Shown piece by piece: positions 54,197 through 63,235 of a DNA stretch of 64,000 bases (the first letter of the stretch is position 1; each line of letters starts with the position of its first letter). The DNA is from Acinetobacter bouvetii DSM 14964 = CIP 107468 (GTDB lineage Bacteria > Pseudomonadota > Gammaproteobacteria > Pseudomonadales > Moraxellaceae): assembly GCF_000368865.1 (NCBI RefSeq), contig NZ_KB849727.1, positions 62,001 to 126,000 on the forward strand, read 5' to 3'. The notes under the pieces were generated by a model that was given only the letters and a program-made list of their open reading frames with translations, did not search any database and was not told the origin of the DNA. The position numbers were made by a program, and so were the translations under genes.

Positions 54197-54240
54197 TGTA
54201 CAGAAAGCTGTACATGTTGAATTGTACAGCTTTCTGTACA
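54197..54240. promoter_or_regulatory. YefM-YoeB operator with four TGTACA boxes
   Basis: TGTACA occurs at 54197, 54209, 54223 and 54235. Two perfectly inverted 18-bp arms (each TGTACA-six bases-TGTACA) flank an eight-base centre. TGTACA is the known core of the E. coli yefM-yoeB operator. It lies 41 bases before the antitoxin start. Confidence 0.88.
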
Positions 54241-54388
54241 TACAGTAAAGCATCATATCAGGGGTGCTATTTTGGGGGATGCAAGATAGAGAATTGGGAG
54301 CCTGAAGAAGATGATTCACTGGAATTGAAGGCTGAGGCTCATGGATAATGCCCGACAATCGCCTTATGTAAAAATAGGGTGATTTTTT

Positions 54389-55012
54389 ATGTCAAATTCT
54401 TCAAGTGGTTTGCAATATGACGATCTTGGTTTTCTGATTGGCTTAAAATAGACTGGCCGCGATGTAGCAAAGATCGATAAAAAAGTAGAGCAGATAATCA
54501 GCCTGCTGGAGCAGGCATTGGATGCCAAGGCAATTCAATATGCACGCATCGCTCAGCCTAAGCTGAGCGCTTTGGCGCAGGCTTTGCAGGATGCACAGCG
54601 GCAGCCCGTGAGTATTGAAAGCTTGATGAAGGAGCAACAGCAGGCCACTACTGCGATGAATCAAGTGCTTGAGACGGTTGAAGACATTGTGGCTCAAGCG
54701 GCTAAGCCAGCAGACAGTAAAACCAAGCCTAAATTTCCCGCTATTTAAAAAGATCCTACAGTCGATGCCATGAATGAAGTGGAAATTGTACTTTCATCTG
54801 TTAAACGTTTTGCTGGCTTTATGCTGCGTCCGCTATCTGGTTTGATGAAGAGCTGCAAACGCAGTGAGCCATTGCTGAAGGAAGAGAGTGAACATAATAA
54901 GAAGTAGACTAAGATGCTGCAGCGGATTGCAGACAATCTATCATCTAAGGGTGGCCTACTGGGCAAAGGCGGTAAGTTTAGGAAAAAATTATTAAATTTG
55001 GTGAAGGCATAC
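54389..55012 (+). pseudogene. Decayed phage tail tape-measure gene (5' part)
   Basis: One frame from ATG 54389 gives MSNSSSGLQYDDLGFLIGLK, a TAG at 54449, then a long helical stretch (KKVEQIISLLEQALDAKA... to KPKFPAI), a TAA at 54746, then further helical and Gly/Lys-rich sequence with another TAG near 54905. The helical, Gln/Ala-rich character and start fit a tail tape-measure protein of a siphovirus. An upstream fragment (WEPEEDDSLELKAEAHG) near 54300-54345 looks like the preceding tail-assembly gene. The reading ends where an IS fragment begins. Confidence 0.65.
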
Positions 55013-55120
55013 CGGTTTTACTGCTTCAATTTTGAATTCTTCAGGGTATCGTTTACTGCTCATAAGCACCTCGTTAATTAGCCATTTTATCTAACTAAAA
55101 GGTGTCTACAAAATCGGGGG
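55013..55120 (-). mobile_element. IS3-type insertion sequence end fragment
   Basis: On the minus strand, ATG at 55063 reads MSSKRYPEEFKIEAVK and then breaks off at 55013. This is the typical beginning of OrfA of IS3-family transposases. Upstream of it, the sequence up to the CCCCCGATTTTGTAGACACC end (55101-55120) has the look of an IS terminal repeat. Only about 108 bases remain. The element family is inferred from the OrfA start. Confidence 0.65.
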
Positions 55121-55218
55121 CTATTCAGGATGTCGAATTGGGGGATAGCTCAATTGGTGTCAGGGGATATGGCCGGGTTTATCAGGTAATTGACTTCAGT
55201 GATTTAGAACAAACTTAA
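55121..55218 (+). pseudogene. Phage gene remnant after the IS fragment
   Basis: Reads IQDVELGDSSIGVRGYGRVY and QVIDFSDLEQT before a stop. It resembles the fragment at about 29060-29117. Probably part of the same prophage as the tape-measure remnant. Confidence 0.45.
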
Positions 55219-55225
55219 AATTGCT

Positions 55226-55264
55226 TTAAAAAAAATGAGTCCACAATAGCCAATTGATGGACTC
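55226..55264 (-). terminator. Terminator of the GNAT gene
   Basis: GAGTCCA and TGGACTC pair; on the minus strand CAT and eight T follow. Confidence 0.82.
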
Positions 55265-55272
55265 ACGTAGCA

Positions 55273-55728
55273 TTATTCTAAAGACATACGATATTCAATT
55301 ACTCCTGGTTTTTCAGCAACCCAGTCATATAATTTTTGGGCAGTATGATTGATTTCCTGTGTATGCCAATATAAACGCTCACACTGTTGAGCTATTGCTT
55401 GTTTTTGTACATATTCGATCAGGCTTTTACCAATATGCTGCCCTCGAGTTGCGGGGCACACATATAAATCTTCCAGGTAACAATAATTCTGTGTTGCCCA
55501 AGTAGAACGGTGAATTACATAATGTACAAAACCTAAAATTTTATCCCCTTGTTTAGCAACTGCACAATAAATCGGTTCGGCCTCATCAAAAAAGCGTTGC
55601 CATGTGCTTTGATTCACAGCACTGGATAAATTGACATTATAAAATTCTTGATAGGCAAGCCAAAAAGGCAGCCACTGCTGATAATCTTGTTGTTGAACTG
55701 GAATGACCAGAAGGTCTTGATTTTGCAT
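55273..55728 (-). CDS. GNAT-family N-acetyltransferase
   Basis: The 151-residue protein shows the GNAT core: ILGFVHYVIHRSTWA, LEDLYVCPATRGQHIGKSLIEYV (acetyl-CoA loop RGQHIG) and YWHTQEINHTAQKLYD. The end VIEYRMSLE is typical of the branch acting on small amines or amino acids. The 38-bp element at 55797 stands at the same distance from its start as the copy before the BenE gene, so it is probably controlled by the MocR protein encoded at 57238. Confidence 0.88.
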   Translation of the reverse strand: MQNQDLLVIPVQQQDYQQWLPFWLAYQEFYNVNLSSAVNQSTWQRFFDEAEPIYCAVAKQGDKILGFVHYVIHRSTWATQNYCYLEDLYVCPATRGQHIGKSLIEYVQKQAIAQQCERLYWHTQEINHTAQKLYDWVAEKPGVIEYRMSLE

Positions 55729-55796
55729 TTTGACACATCCCTTTAGCTGTTTGAAAAGATAGAGGCGCCAAGCATAATTTTTGTATGGTACTTTAA

Positions 55797-55834
55797 TAAG
55801 ATACAGTTTTAATCTTTTGTACAGTACCAGTTTT
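55797..55834. promoter_or_regulatory. MocR-type operator, copy A
   Basis: 38 bases, 32 identical to 57197-57234; shared words are TAAGATACA and AGTACCAGTTT. Its left edge is 69 bases from the GNAT start codon. An extra GGTACT lies just to the left, forming an inverted pair with AGTACC. Confidence 0.7.
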
Positions 55835-55861
55835 ATTGTAATAGCGAATCTTTAGTACTTA

Positions 55862-55894
55862 ACCAAAAATAGCATACTGCGAACAGTATGCTAT
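55862..55894 (-). terminator. Terminator of the BenE-family gene
   Basis: ATAGCATACTG-CGAA-CAGTATGCTAT, an 11-bp perfect stem; on the minus strand TTTTTGG follows. Confidence 0.85.
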
Positions 55895-55925
55895 TGATTA
55901 GTGATAACTTTAATTCTCGATAAAA

Positions 55926-57128
55926 TCATGGGGAAGAAATAATTTTAAATTGTTTGTTAAGCACAAGATAAGCAATTAAGCCTAATACTAGGCCCCAAAA
56001 TGCACCGCCAATCCCAAATAGCGTAATATTGGCTGCTGTGGCAAGAAAGGTAATTAAAGCTGCCTCACGGCTATCACTGTCACTCATGGCATTAGTAAGG
56101 CTTCCTGCAATCGTACCTAATAAGGCAAGTCCTGCTAATGAGCTGATAAATGCAGCTGGAAAAGCTGCAAATACTGCTGCAAGCGTTACTCCAAATATTC
56201 CTACCAAAATATAGAATACACCAGCGGAAATTCCTGCCACCCAGCGTTTTGATGGGTCTTCATGGGACTCTTTGCCGGTACAGATTGCTGCTGTAATCGC
56301 AGCAAGATTAAATGCATGTGAACCAAATGGTGCCATCAAGAAGGAGCCTAAACCTGTCACAGCGAGAATAGGTTTGGCATTGGTTTTAAAACCATCATTT
56401 TTTAAAATCAGTAAACCAGGCATATATTGTCCAGTTAATGTAATTAAAAATAATGGCAGGGCGATACTTAATGCCGAATTGATGGAAAAAGCTGGGGCTG
56501 TAAAAATAGGTGATGCTAACTTTAATTCAAACCCCGCTAAATCAATTTGTGACTGAAGTAGCAGGAACATAAAACCAAAAAACAATACACTAACAATGGC
56601 ATATCTTGCAGAAAAACGTTTGGTGATGAGATAAATTAAAAATAATGAAATTGCCAGAAATGGGTCAATGGTCATATTGGTAAAGGCAGCAATCCCGAAC
56701 TGCAATAAAATTCCTGCTAATAAACCTGATGCAATCCCAATTGGTATCAGACGAATCAGTTTCTCGAAATAGCCAGTAATTCCCAAAATCACAAATGCCA
56801 AAGCAGATAGTAAATAGGCTCCAATCGCTTCAGCATATGGTACGGTAACCAGAGCAGTTATTAGAAACGCAGCTGCAGGTGTAGACCACGCAGTAATAAT
56901 AGGTTCTTTTGTATACCAACTTAATAATATTCCTGTGATACCAACACCGATAGATATTGACCATACCCATGAGGCCGTAAGTTCTGGACTAAGACCAGCC
57001 ATCTGTGCAGCTTGGAAGATTAAAATAAATGTCCCTCCATAATTGACAATCACCGAGATTAAGCCTGCCATTATGGGAGGCAGTAGATCATGAGATAGAC
57101 GATGAAAAGATGAGTGCCGAACAGACAT
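55926..57128 (-). CDS. BenE-family transporter
   Basis: The 400-residue protein has about twelve membrane helices and the BenE marks GTFILIFQAAQMAGL, WVWSISIGVGITGILLSW and ITAWSTPAAAFLI. BenE proteins were first described as benzoate/proton symporters, but many relatives have unknown substrates. No aromatic degradation gene is nearby. Together with the GNAT gene and the MocR gene it forms a small three-gene island with shared operators. AGGGGGAT precedes the ATG. Confidence 0.88.
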   Translation of the reverse strand: MSVRHSSFHRLSHDLLPPIMAGLISVIVNYGGTFILIFQAAQMAGLSPELTASWVWSISIGVGITGILLSWYTKEPIITAWSTPAAAFLITALVTVPYAEAIGAYLLSALAFVILGITGYFEKLIRLIPIGIASGLLAGILLQFGIAAFTNMTIDPFLAISLFLIYLITKRFSARYAIVSVLFFGFMFLLLQSQIDLAGFELKLASPIFTAPAFSINSALSIALPLFLITLTGQYMPGLLILKNDGFKTNAKPILAVTGLGSFLMAPFGSHAFNLAAITAAICTGKESHEDPSKRWVAGISAGVFYILVGIFGVTLAAVFAAFPAAFISSLAGLALLGTIAGSLTNAMSDSDSREAALITFLATAANITLFGIGGAFWGLVLGLIAYLVLNKQFKIISSP

Positions 57129-57196
57129 AAATTTATCCCCCTAAAATATTTCAACAATGAAAGGGGTAGAGTGTATTTTTAATAATGGTATGGTCG

Positions 57197-57234
57197 TAAG
57201 ATACACTTTTGATATTTTATAAAGTACCAGTTTG
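57197..57234. promoter_or_regulatory. MocR-type operator, copy B
   Basis: Partner of copy A. It ends three bases before the MocR start codon and its left edge is 69 bases from the BenE start codon, so it can serve both divergent genes. Confidence 0.72.
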
Positions 57235-57237
57235 CCT

Positions 57238-58719
57238 ATGAAAACAGCTTCTTCCGCTTATTTTCCGCATTTAATTTTGCCAAAAGGACAGCAGATTAAG
57301 GAAGGTTTGTATTGTGTTTTACGGGATGCGATTTTAGCGGGGCATTTGCCTTCTGGCGCAAAACTGCCTTCAAGCCGGGCTTTGGCAGAAATGATGTCGA
57401 TTTCCCGTAATTCGGTATTAGCAGCGTTGGAACGTCTATTAGATGAAGGCTATTTGGTTACTAAACCTAGTTCAGGCACTTATGTAGCGGATGTTATTCC
57501 TGATCAATTGATTCAAATTCAAAATGATATACACCATGCTGTACATCAATCGATGCAAACGCTCAACATTAATCCACATATCGGCAGTTTATTGCCGCAT
57601 TGGCACAAGCAGAATTTATCTAACCAAGAAAAGAAAATATTTCATGTGGGGGTAGGCTGTGTAGATTTATTTCCGCATCAACTTTGGGGGAAATTATTGG
57701 GGCGAGCTTGGCGACAATCCTATTATCAATTAGGACAATTCCACGATCCACGAGGTTATCTGCCTTTGCGTCAGACAATTTGCCAATATGTTCAATCTAC
57801 CAGAGGATTAAATTGTACTGAACAGCAAATTTTAATCGTCAATGGGACACAACAGGCTATTCATTTGGCGGCGTATGCGCTGTTAGAGCCCCGAGATCAA
57901 GTATGTTTAGATGAGCCGGGTTATGATGCTGCTTTAAATATATTTCGCAGTTTTGGGGTAACCGTACAGCCGATTGAAAGTGATAATGAAGGCATGAAAA
58001 TCCCTGACATTATTCAGCATTATGCAGACAGTAAACTGATTTATACGGCACCTTCACATCAATTCCCACTTGGTGGCACACTAAGCCTTGCTCGGCGTTT
58101 GGCTTTACTGGACTGGGCAACACAGCAGCAAAAATGGATTTTTGAAGATGACTATAACAGCGAGTTTCGTTATGGAACACACCCCATTCAAGCACTGCAA
58201 GGTTTAGACCAACAGCAGCGTGTAATTTATTCAGGGACATTCTCCAAAATGATGTTTCCTGAGTTTAGGCTCGGGTTCATGGTCGTTCCTGAAGCCTTAA
58301 TTGATGTGTTTAGTCTGGCAAAATATTATACCGATACGCGCAGTTCTTATCTTGAGCAAGTCGCACTGGCAACATTTATACAGGAAGGACATTATGCTCG
58401 GCATGTTCGTAAAGTCCGTAAAGCATGTTATGAGCGTCTAAAGGCATTAATTTCGGCTATTGAATACTTTCTTTCCGATGTATTAACTGTAGAACCTACT
58501 GACTCAGGTATTCATTTGGTATGTTGGCTTAAAGGAAATTGGACAGAGAAAAATTTTATTGATGAATGCACAAAAGTAGGTCTCTCTGTACAGCCCTTGT
58601 CACGATATTGTCAGTCCTCATCTCAAAAAGCAGCCGTGCTTATAGGTTACGCGGCGCATTCAGTTAATGAAATTAAGGAAAATATTGAAAGATTAGCAAA
58701 CTCTATTAAAAGAATTTAA
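57238..58719 (+). CDS. MocR/PdxR-type regulator (GntR HTH + aminotransferase domain)
   Basis: The protein (493 residues from ATG 57238) has the winged helix GHLPSGAKLPSSRALAEMMS and ISRNSVLAALERLLDEGYL. An aminotransferase-like domain follows with LDEPGYDAALNIFRSFG, TAPSHQFPLG, FEDDYNSEFRY and the PLP lysine in YSGTFSKMMFPEFRLGF. PLP-binding regulator of the PdxR/TauR type. No ribosome binding site is visible, and the operator ends three bases upstream; the mRNA may be leaderless. It probably regulates the BenE and GNAT genes and itself. Confidence 0.9.
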   Translation: MKTASSAYFPHLILPKGQQIKEGLYCVLRDAILAGHLPSGAKLPSSRALAEMMSISRNSVLAALERLLDEGYLVTKPSSGTYVADVIPDQLIQIQNDIHHAVHQSMQTLNINPHIGSLLPHWHKQNLSNQEKKIFHVGVGCVDLFPHQLWGKLLGRAWRQSYYQLGQFHDPRGYLPLRQTICQYVQSTRGLNCTEQQILIVNGTQQAIHLAAYALLEPRDQVCLDEPGYDAALNIFRSFGVTVQPIESDNEGMKIPDIIQHYADSKLIYTAPSHQFPLGGTLSLARRLALLDWATQQQKWIFEDDYNSEFRYGTHPIQALQGLDQQQRVIYSGTFSKMMFPEFRLGFMVVPEALIDVFSLAKYYTDTRSSYLEQVALATFIQEGHYARHVRKVRKACYERLKALISAIEYFLSDVLTVEPTDSGIHLVCWLKGNWTEKNFIDECTKVGLSVQPLSRYCQSSSQKAAVLIGYAAHSVNEIKENIERLANSIKRI

Positions 58720-58749
58720 TTTTATGAGCCAGTAATTCAGGGGAGTATT

Positions 58750-58846
58750 GGAACACTGTAAAAACTGCTCTGCACTGACTTGCCAAAATAGCCCTAATCA
58801 TCTACTTATTGGGGCTTTTTAATGGCTGATACAGCTCGAAAAACCA
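58750..58846. repeat. Imperfect repeat, copy 2 (prophage remnant)
   Basis: About 97 bases closely similar to 30309-30406; this copy keeps a longer reading frame from ATG 58822 (MADTARKTRKIKYN). Confidence 0.75.
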
Positions 58847-59595
58847 GAAAAATTAAATACAATTTGTTTGAGCACGGCCGCCTGCATTCAGGTAGAAACC
58901 GCGCCAATGTTGATATGAAAGAAATGATCAATCAGATCAACAGTCCAAAAGTTCAGGAAATGATAAAGATCGGTACAAAGTGGCGTATTTAGACGCTGCA
59001 TTCAGAACCATTGAATCCTATGCCGATAAAATGGCGATGTAACTCATGTAGAAGAATTTTTGGATAATGCAGCAGGAGAATATACGCGCAAGCAGTATCT
59101 TTCCCGTGCCGGCGGCTTCAGCTCTGCACAGGATTACTGCCGTTCTGGGCTGGGTTTAATGCCGAATTTCTATGGTTATGACTATGTCATGCAGCCGAAC
59201 TATACAACAAACGTAGGCGATGGCCAGCTGTTTGATGGATTGGCTGTACCTGAGCAGCAATAAAGTCCTGTCCAAGCCGACTCATGGATGATTCCGAATC
59301 GATGCTGGCTGAGTACCGCAAAAGCCAAAATGCGGATGTCTCCGGCGGCGCTACGGCGTTTATGCCCATTATGCTGACGGCTACGGCATTGATTGATCAG
59401 CCGCCCGATGTCAGCCAATTACCACCAGTACAAAGTGCGGTACTGGCGGTAATTGACGAAAAGTATGTAAAGATCCGCTTAGTTGCTAAAACAGTCCAAG
59501 CGCAATCGGCTTTCTATGCGACTAATTCACATGATGCGCGGTCTGTCTGTGATCAGTTCTGCACCTACATGCAGGATGGTTTTACGGCATCGTAA
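58822..59595 (+). pseudogene. Decayed phage structural gene(s)
   Basis: ATG 58822 gives 56 codons (MADTARKTRKIKYN..., INQINSPKVQEM) to TAG 58990-58992. Shifted frames then give VEEFLDNAAGEYTRKQYL to VPEQQ (about 59048-59263) and MLAEYRKSQNADVSGGATAF to a stop at 59595. Together they look like one or two capsid or head proteins broken by stops and frameshifts. Names are inferred from character only. Confidence 0.6.
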
Positions 59596-60187
59596 AATTG
59601 TCTTTGCCAAAGCGCAAGCCTGAATGCGAAATGAAAAGACTGCTAGCCAGCAATAAATCAAAAACGGCTGAACCGCCTAGTCTCAAGTATGAATATCAGT
59701 ATAACCGCATTTGCGGAACATGAAATATGTGCTGCGGCGGCTATTGTGCAGAGTTAATGCCGCTCCATTGGCATTAAGCGTGCTGTCTCAGTCAGTTTTC
59801 TTTTCTTAAATATTGTTTTAACGCAGAATATCACTTATTTTAACTCATAATTGAATTACTGTTATATGGTGATTAAGGATAAGTTATAAATAAAAAATAT
59901 AATCAGATATATATAGTTTATTCTAATATTATCAGTACCGTTTTAATCTATAGAATCTTGATTTTTGGCAAGTTAGGCTATTGACATGTTTTGATAAGCA
60001 GGAGGTTTTGTTTTTTATTAAAGATTTGTTTTGTATGGCTTAATTATGGAAAGGCTGAATGGGATATCGTACTGAAGCGATAAAAAATCAATGATTTTTA
60101 TAATACATATAAATATTTCATTCATAAAATACTTAATTTTTCATGTATATTGGAGATCCATTCTTATTAAAGAATTCGGAGGGTAAA
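59596..60187. other. Phage remnant tail and AT-rich spacer
   Basis: Up to about 59770 there are more broken phage-like frames. From 59800 to 60187 the sequence is very AT-rich, presumably holding the promoter of the gene at 60188. No RNA gene was recognised. Confidence 0.4.
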
Positions 60188-60457
60188 ATGAAAACATTAA
60201 ATTCACTATTAATTATTGAACAAATATATAATTTCGTACTTGAAAAGCCATATTTTCAATCCAAAAGCCAGTATATGCAATTACATATTTTATTTAAGGA
60301 ATTGCATGAGGGAGATAATATTAATTTCGAGTCAATTAAACCTCATACATTTAAAGGGGTATTTAATGGCATTGATAAAGTGATTTCTACACATACAGCG
60401 CCTGCAATAGCAGAAAAGCATGCATTCATAGGGTGGCTGGCTAAGCAGCTGGAGTAA
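60188..60457 (+). CDS. Small hypothetical protein
   Basis: The 89-residue soluble protein starts MKTLNSLLIIEQIYNFVLEK behind a strong GGAGG site, and ends WLAKQLE. An ATG 15 codons upstream (60143) is in frame but less well placed. It contains no recognised motif. It is AT-rich and followed by a good terminator, so it is probably expressed. It could be an accessory gene left from the neighbouring prophage. Confidence 0.6.
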   Translation: MKTLNSLLIIEQIYNFVLEKPYFQSKSQYMQLHILFKELHEGDNINFESIKPHTFKGVFNGIDKVISTHTAPAIAEKHAFIGWLAKQLE

Positions 60458-60484
60458 GGCGGCTAGATGCTCGAGCATGCATAA

Positions 60485-60512
60485 AAAAAGCCGCAATTGA
60501 TTGCGGCTTTTT
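60485..60512. terminator. Symmetrical intrinsic terminator
   Basis: AAAAAGCCGCAAT-TG-ATTGCGGCTTTTT, perfect. Confidence 0.92.
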
Positions 60513-60600
60513 AATTTTATTTACACCTTGGGCTCAGGGCTGTAATTCATAACCCGCAATGCCCATGCTTAGATGCCGGGCTTTTAAAGATTTTAGCTTT

Positions 60601-61137
60601 TTACCACATTAGATCATCAGGGATCACATAGGCTGCGTATGGATCATCTTCATCGGTCGTTTGTTCATTCTGTTCTGAATTGTTGACAATAATAAAGCCT
60701 TCCAGTTTTGCATTAATGCGTTCAGCCAGCGCCTTAGGTAAAAAAGCATAGCTGTCGTTTTCTTTGGCAATAACTAAGCTTCCTGCAACAAGCGCATTAT
60801 AAATTTGCTGATTGATGTAAACCTTTTTAATTTTAGAATCATCGATAAATTGGTAGCTGGCGTCGCCATCAGTATTGCGGATTTTATGCTGATTGATCAT
60901 TTGAACAATGGAAGCCTTTAGCTCTTTTTCATGCCGGACAGCTTTTTTCTCTTGTTCTATCGCTTGATCACGTGCCTGCTTCTGCTGCTGATCCTGAGCA
61001 ATTTTCGCTTTAATTTCAGCTTCATTGCTGAGGCCAGCGCGCTGTTCATGCACAGCCTGTTTAGACAATTTTTTGGCCTTTTTGTTATCGACTAAACCCG
61101 CTTTGAGCAGTTGAGCCTGTAATGCATTTTTAACCAT
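60601..61137 (-). CDS. DUF2058 (YaiL-like) protein
   Basis: The protein (178 residues from ATG 61137) begins MVKNALQAQLLKAGLVDNKK, the hallmark start of DUF2058 (nucleoprotein/polynucleotide-associated YaiL family). A long Lys/Gln/Glu-rich coiled region (residues 20-80) and IDDSKIKKVYINQQIYNALV follow. Function is not known. The open frame extends to 61515, but that part overlaps the YoaK gene and is not used. It starts 14 bases after the YoaK stop, so the two are probably cotranscribed. Confidence 0.88.
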   Translation of the reverse strand: MVKNALQAQLLKAGLVDNKKAKKLSKQAVHEQRAGLSNEAEIKAKIAQDQQQKQARDQAIEQEKKAVRHEKELKASIVQMINQHKIRNTDGDASYQFIDDSKIKKVYINQQIYNALVAGSLVIAKENDSYAFLPKALAERINAKLEGFIIVNNSEQNEQTTDEDDPYAAYVIPDDLMW

Positions 61138-61151
61138 AAGATGTTCCAAAC

Positions 61152-61826
61152 TTAATTTTGATGATGTCGATAACGTAAATAAATGCCCCAGTATAAGATG
61201 CTGAGCGTCAGGCTCAGTCCGGCTGGGACAAGAAATGAGTTTAATTTTAATAAAGGATAAATCAAGCTGGCAAGAAGCCCGCCAATAAAAAATCCAATTA
61301 ATATTAAAAGATGCAAAATAATTCTTTTCGGTTCCGCTTCTAAGCCCCGCACTCGGTAGCCTAAAGCCAGCCCTAAATCCGTCAGCACACCTGATAGATG
61401 TGTAGTACGGATAATGGTTCCTTTGTAGTGGCTGACCATGGCATTTTGCACCCCCATGGCAACGCAGGCCCAAAGCAAGGCATAACGCGGGAAATAGGGC
61501 AGCAGCAGCCAGCATAGAAAAATGAGCAAAGCGACTAGGCTGAGGGGAATGCCATAGAGGCGGCTAAAACTGAATTGGCTATTGCCTAAAATCAGCCCGC
61601 TATAAAATGAACCAATCACATAAGACAGCGTTACAAGAAAGAGATAGAGAATTGCGGCAGGCTGCCACTGAATAACAGCCATTGCCAGCATGCTGACATT
61701 GCCCGTCATATGGGAGACGGACTGGTGCAAAACAGTCACCAGTCCGAGAACGTTGATCATGCCCGCATTAATTGCGAGAAAGAAAGCACCCAGTTGAACC
61801 CAAAGGGGCAATGTATAAAAAGGCAT
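61152..61826 (-). CDS. YoaK/DUF1275-family membrane protein
   Basis: The 224-residue protein has six or seven predicted membrane helices and the family marks GMINVLGLVTVLHQSVSHMTG (in part), GSFYSGLILG and GVQNAMVSHYKGTIIRTTHL. Its function is unknown; a transport role is assumed for the family. No clear ribosome binding site lies before the ATG at 61826. First gene of a pair with DUF2058. Confidence 0.88.
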   Translation of the reverse strand: MPFYTLPLWVQLGAFFLAINAGMINVLGLVTVLHQSVSHMTGNVSMLAMAVIQWQPAAILYLFLVTLSYVIGSFYSGLILGNSQFSFSRLYGIPLSLVALLIFLCWLLLPYFPRYALLWACVAMGVQNAMVSHYKGTIIRTTHLSGVLTDLGLALGYRVRGLEAEPKRIILHLLILIGFFIGGLLASLIYPLLKLNSFLVPAGLSLTLSILYWGIYLRYRHHQN

Positions 61827-61862
61827 AGCGCATTGAGTGATTAATATACGTTTATCAGTATA

Positions 61863-63059
61863 TTATCTTAAACCACGGTCTACTGCAGCTGTAAATAATA
61901 CATCAGTCGAAGAGTTCAGAGCGGTTTCTGTAGAGTCCTGCAACACGCTGATGACCATGCCGATCGCCACAACCTGCATCGCAATATCGGATGAAATGCC
62001 AAACAAACCGCAGGCTACAGGAATCAGCAATAATGAACCGCCAGCAACACCAGACGCGCCGCAAGCGGAAATCGTCGCAACAACAGATAAAATCAGCATT
62101 GTGGTGAAATCAACAGAAATGCCTAAAGTATGTACCGTCGCCAAAGTCAGTACGGTAATAGTGACTGAAGCGCCTGCCATGTTGATAGTGGCGCCTAATG
62201 GAATGGCAACGCTGGCGGTAGACTCTGGAACACCAAGGCGCTTGGCTAAGTCTAAGTTGACAGGAATGTTGGCTGCTGAACTGCGGGTGAAGAATGCAGT
62301 GATACCGCTTTCACGCAAGCATTGAAATACCAGCGGATAGGGGTTTTGACGGGTCATGAAAGCAACCATGATTGGGTTGATGACAAGCGCTACAAACAGC
62401 ATAGTCCCCAGCAGTACAGCCAATAAGTGCGCATAGCTGGCTAAAGTGCTTAAGCCGGCTTCTGCAAAAGTGACAGCAACCAAGCCAAAAATACCAAATG
62501 GCGCAAAACTAATGACTAAGCGGATTACTTTATTAACAGCATCTGCTGCATCAGACAAAAAGGTTTTGGTTTGGTCTGATGCATGGCGGAATGAGATGCC
62601 CAAAGCAACAGCCCACGCGAGGATGCCGATAAAATTAGCTTCGCTAATAGCCGTTACAGGATTAGCGACAAAACTGAGCAGCAGATTCTTTAAGATTTCT
62701 GCCAAACTGCCAGGAGGAGTCAGCTCGCCTTGCGCAGGCACATCCAAAAATAACGTACTTGGAAAAATCACACTGCTAATTACAGCGCTAAAAGCGGCCA
62801 ATAGCATGCCTAGCGCATACATCAGTATAATTGGCTTGATATAAGCATTGCTGCTGCCGACTTTAAAATTCGCAATTGATGACAAAACTAGAACAAATAC
62901 GAGAATAGGAGCAACAGACTTAAGTGCTTTAATGAACAGATCACCAAGCAGGCTTAAATACGGCGCAGCATTTGGAAAAAGTAAAGCAGCCAATATGCCT
63001 AAAATGATGGCAATAATAATTCGGGTTACTAAACTCAAACGCGTAAAAGCAGAGAACAT
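61863..63059 (-). CDS. sstT: Serine/threonine:Na+ symporter
   Basis: The 398-residue protein is a dicarboxylate/amino acid:cation symporter of the SstT branch. Marks are [18 protein letters not shown] at the start, [20 protein letters not shown] (the serine-rich hairpin), and [20 protein letters not shown] followed by the second hairpin with [15 protein letters not shown]. It imports serine and threonine with sodium across the inner membrane. Length is normal. It has its own promoter region of about 170 bases. Confidence 0.93.
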   Translation of the reverse strand: MFSAFTRLSLVTRIIIAIILGILAALLFPNAAPYLSLLGDLFIKALKSVAPILVFVLVLSSIANFKVGSSNAYIKPIILMYALGMLLAAFSAVISSVIFPSTLFLDVPAQGELTPPGSLAEILKNLLLSFVANPVTAISEANFIGILAWAVALGISFRHASDQTKTFLSDAADAVNKVIRLVISFAPFGIFGLVAVTFAEAGLSTLASYAHLLAVLLGTMLFVALVINPIMVAFMTRQNPYPLVFQCLRESGITAFFTRSSAANIPVNLDLAKRLGVPESTASVAIPLGATINMAGASVTITVLTLATVHTLGISVDFTTMLILSVVATISACGASGVAGGSLLLIPVACGLFGISSDIAMQVVAIGMVISVLQDSTETALNSSTDVLFTAAVDRGLR

Positions 63060-63235
63060 AGGAGAGCCTTGTCAGAATTACGGTGACAAAATATTGAAAA
63101 TAAGGCGAACATTTTATACCGAAATTCTTTCGGGCTTGGGAAAAAATTAAATATAAAAAATAAGTGCTTATTTTTACGGTTGATATTCTATAAATTTGCA
63201 GCCTATTTTTATTAAAAAAATAAGGCTTAACCTGT

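Noticed and set aside
59060..59595. Two separate intact small genes
   Set aside because: They lack ribosome binding sites and read as consecutive shifted pieces of one phage protein region.
61138..61515. Upstream extension of the DUF2058 gene
   Set aside because: It runs antisense-free but out of frame through the YoaK gene; DUF2058 proteins begin at MVKNALQAQLL.
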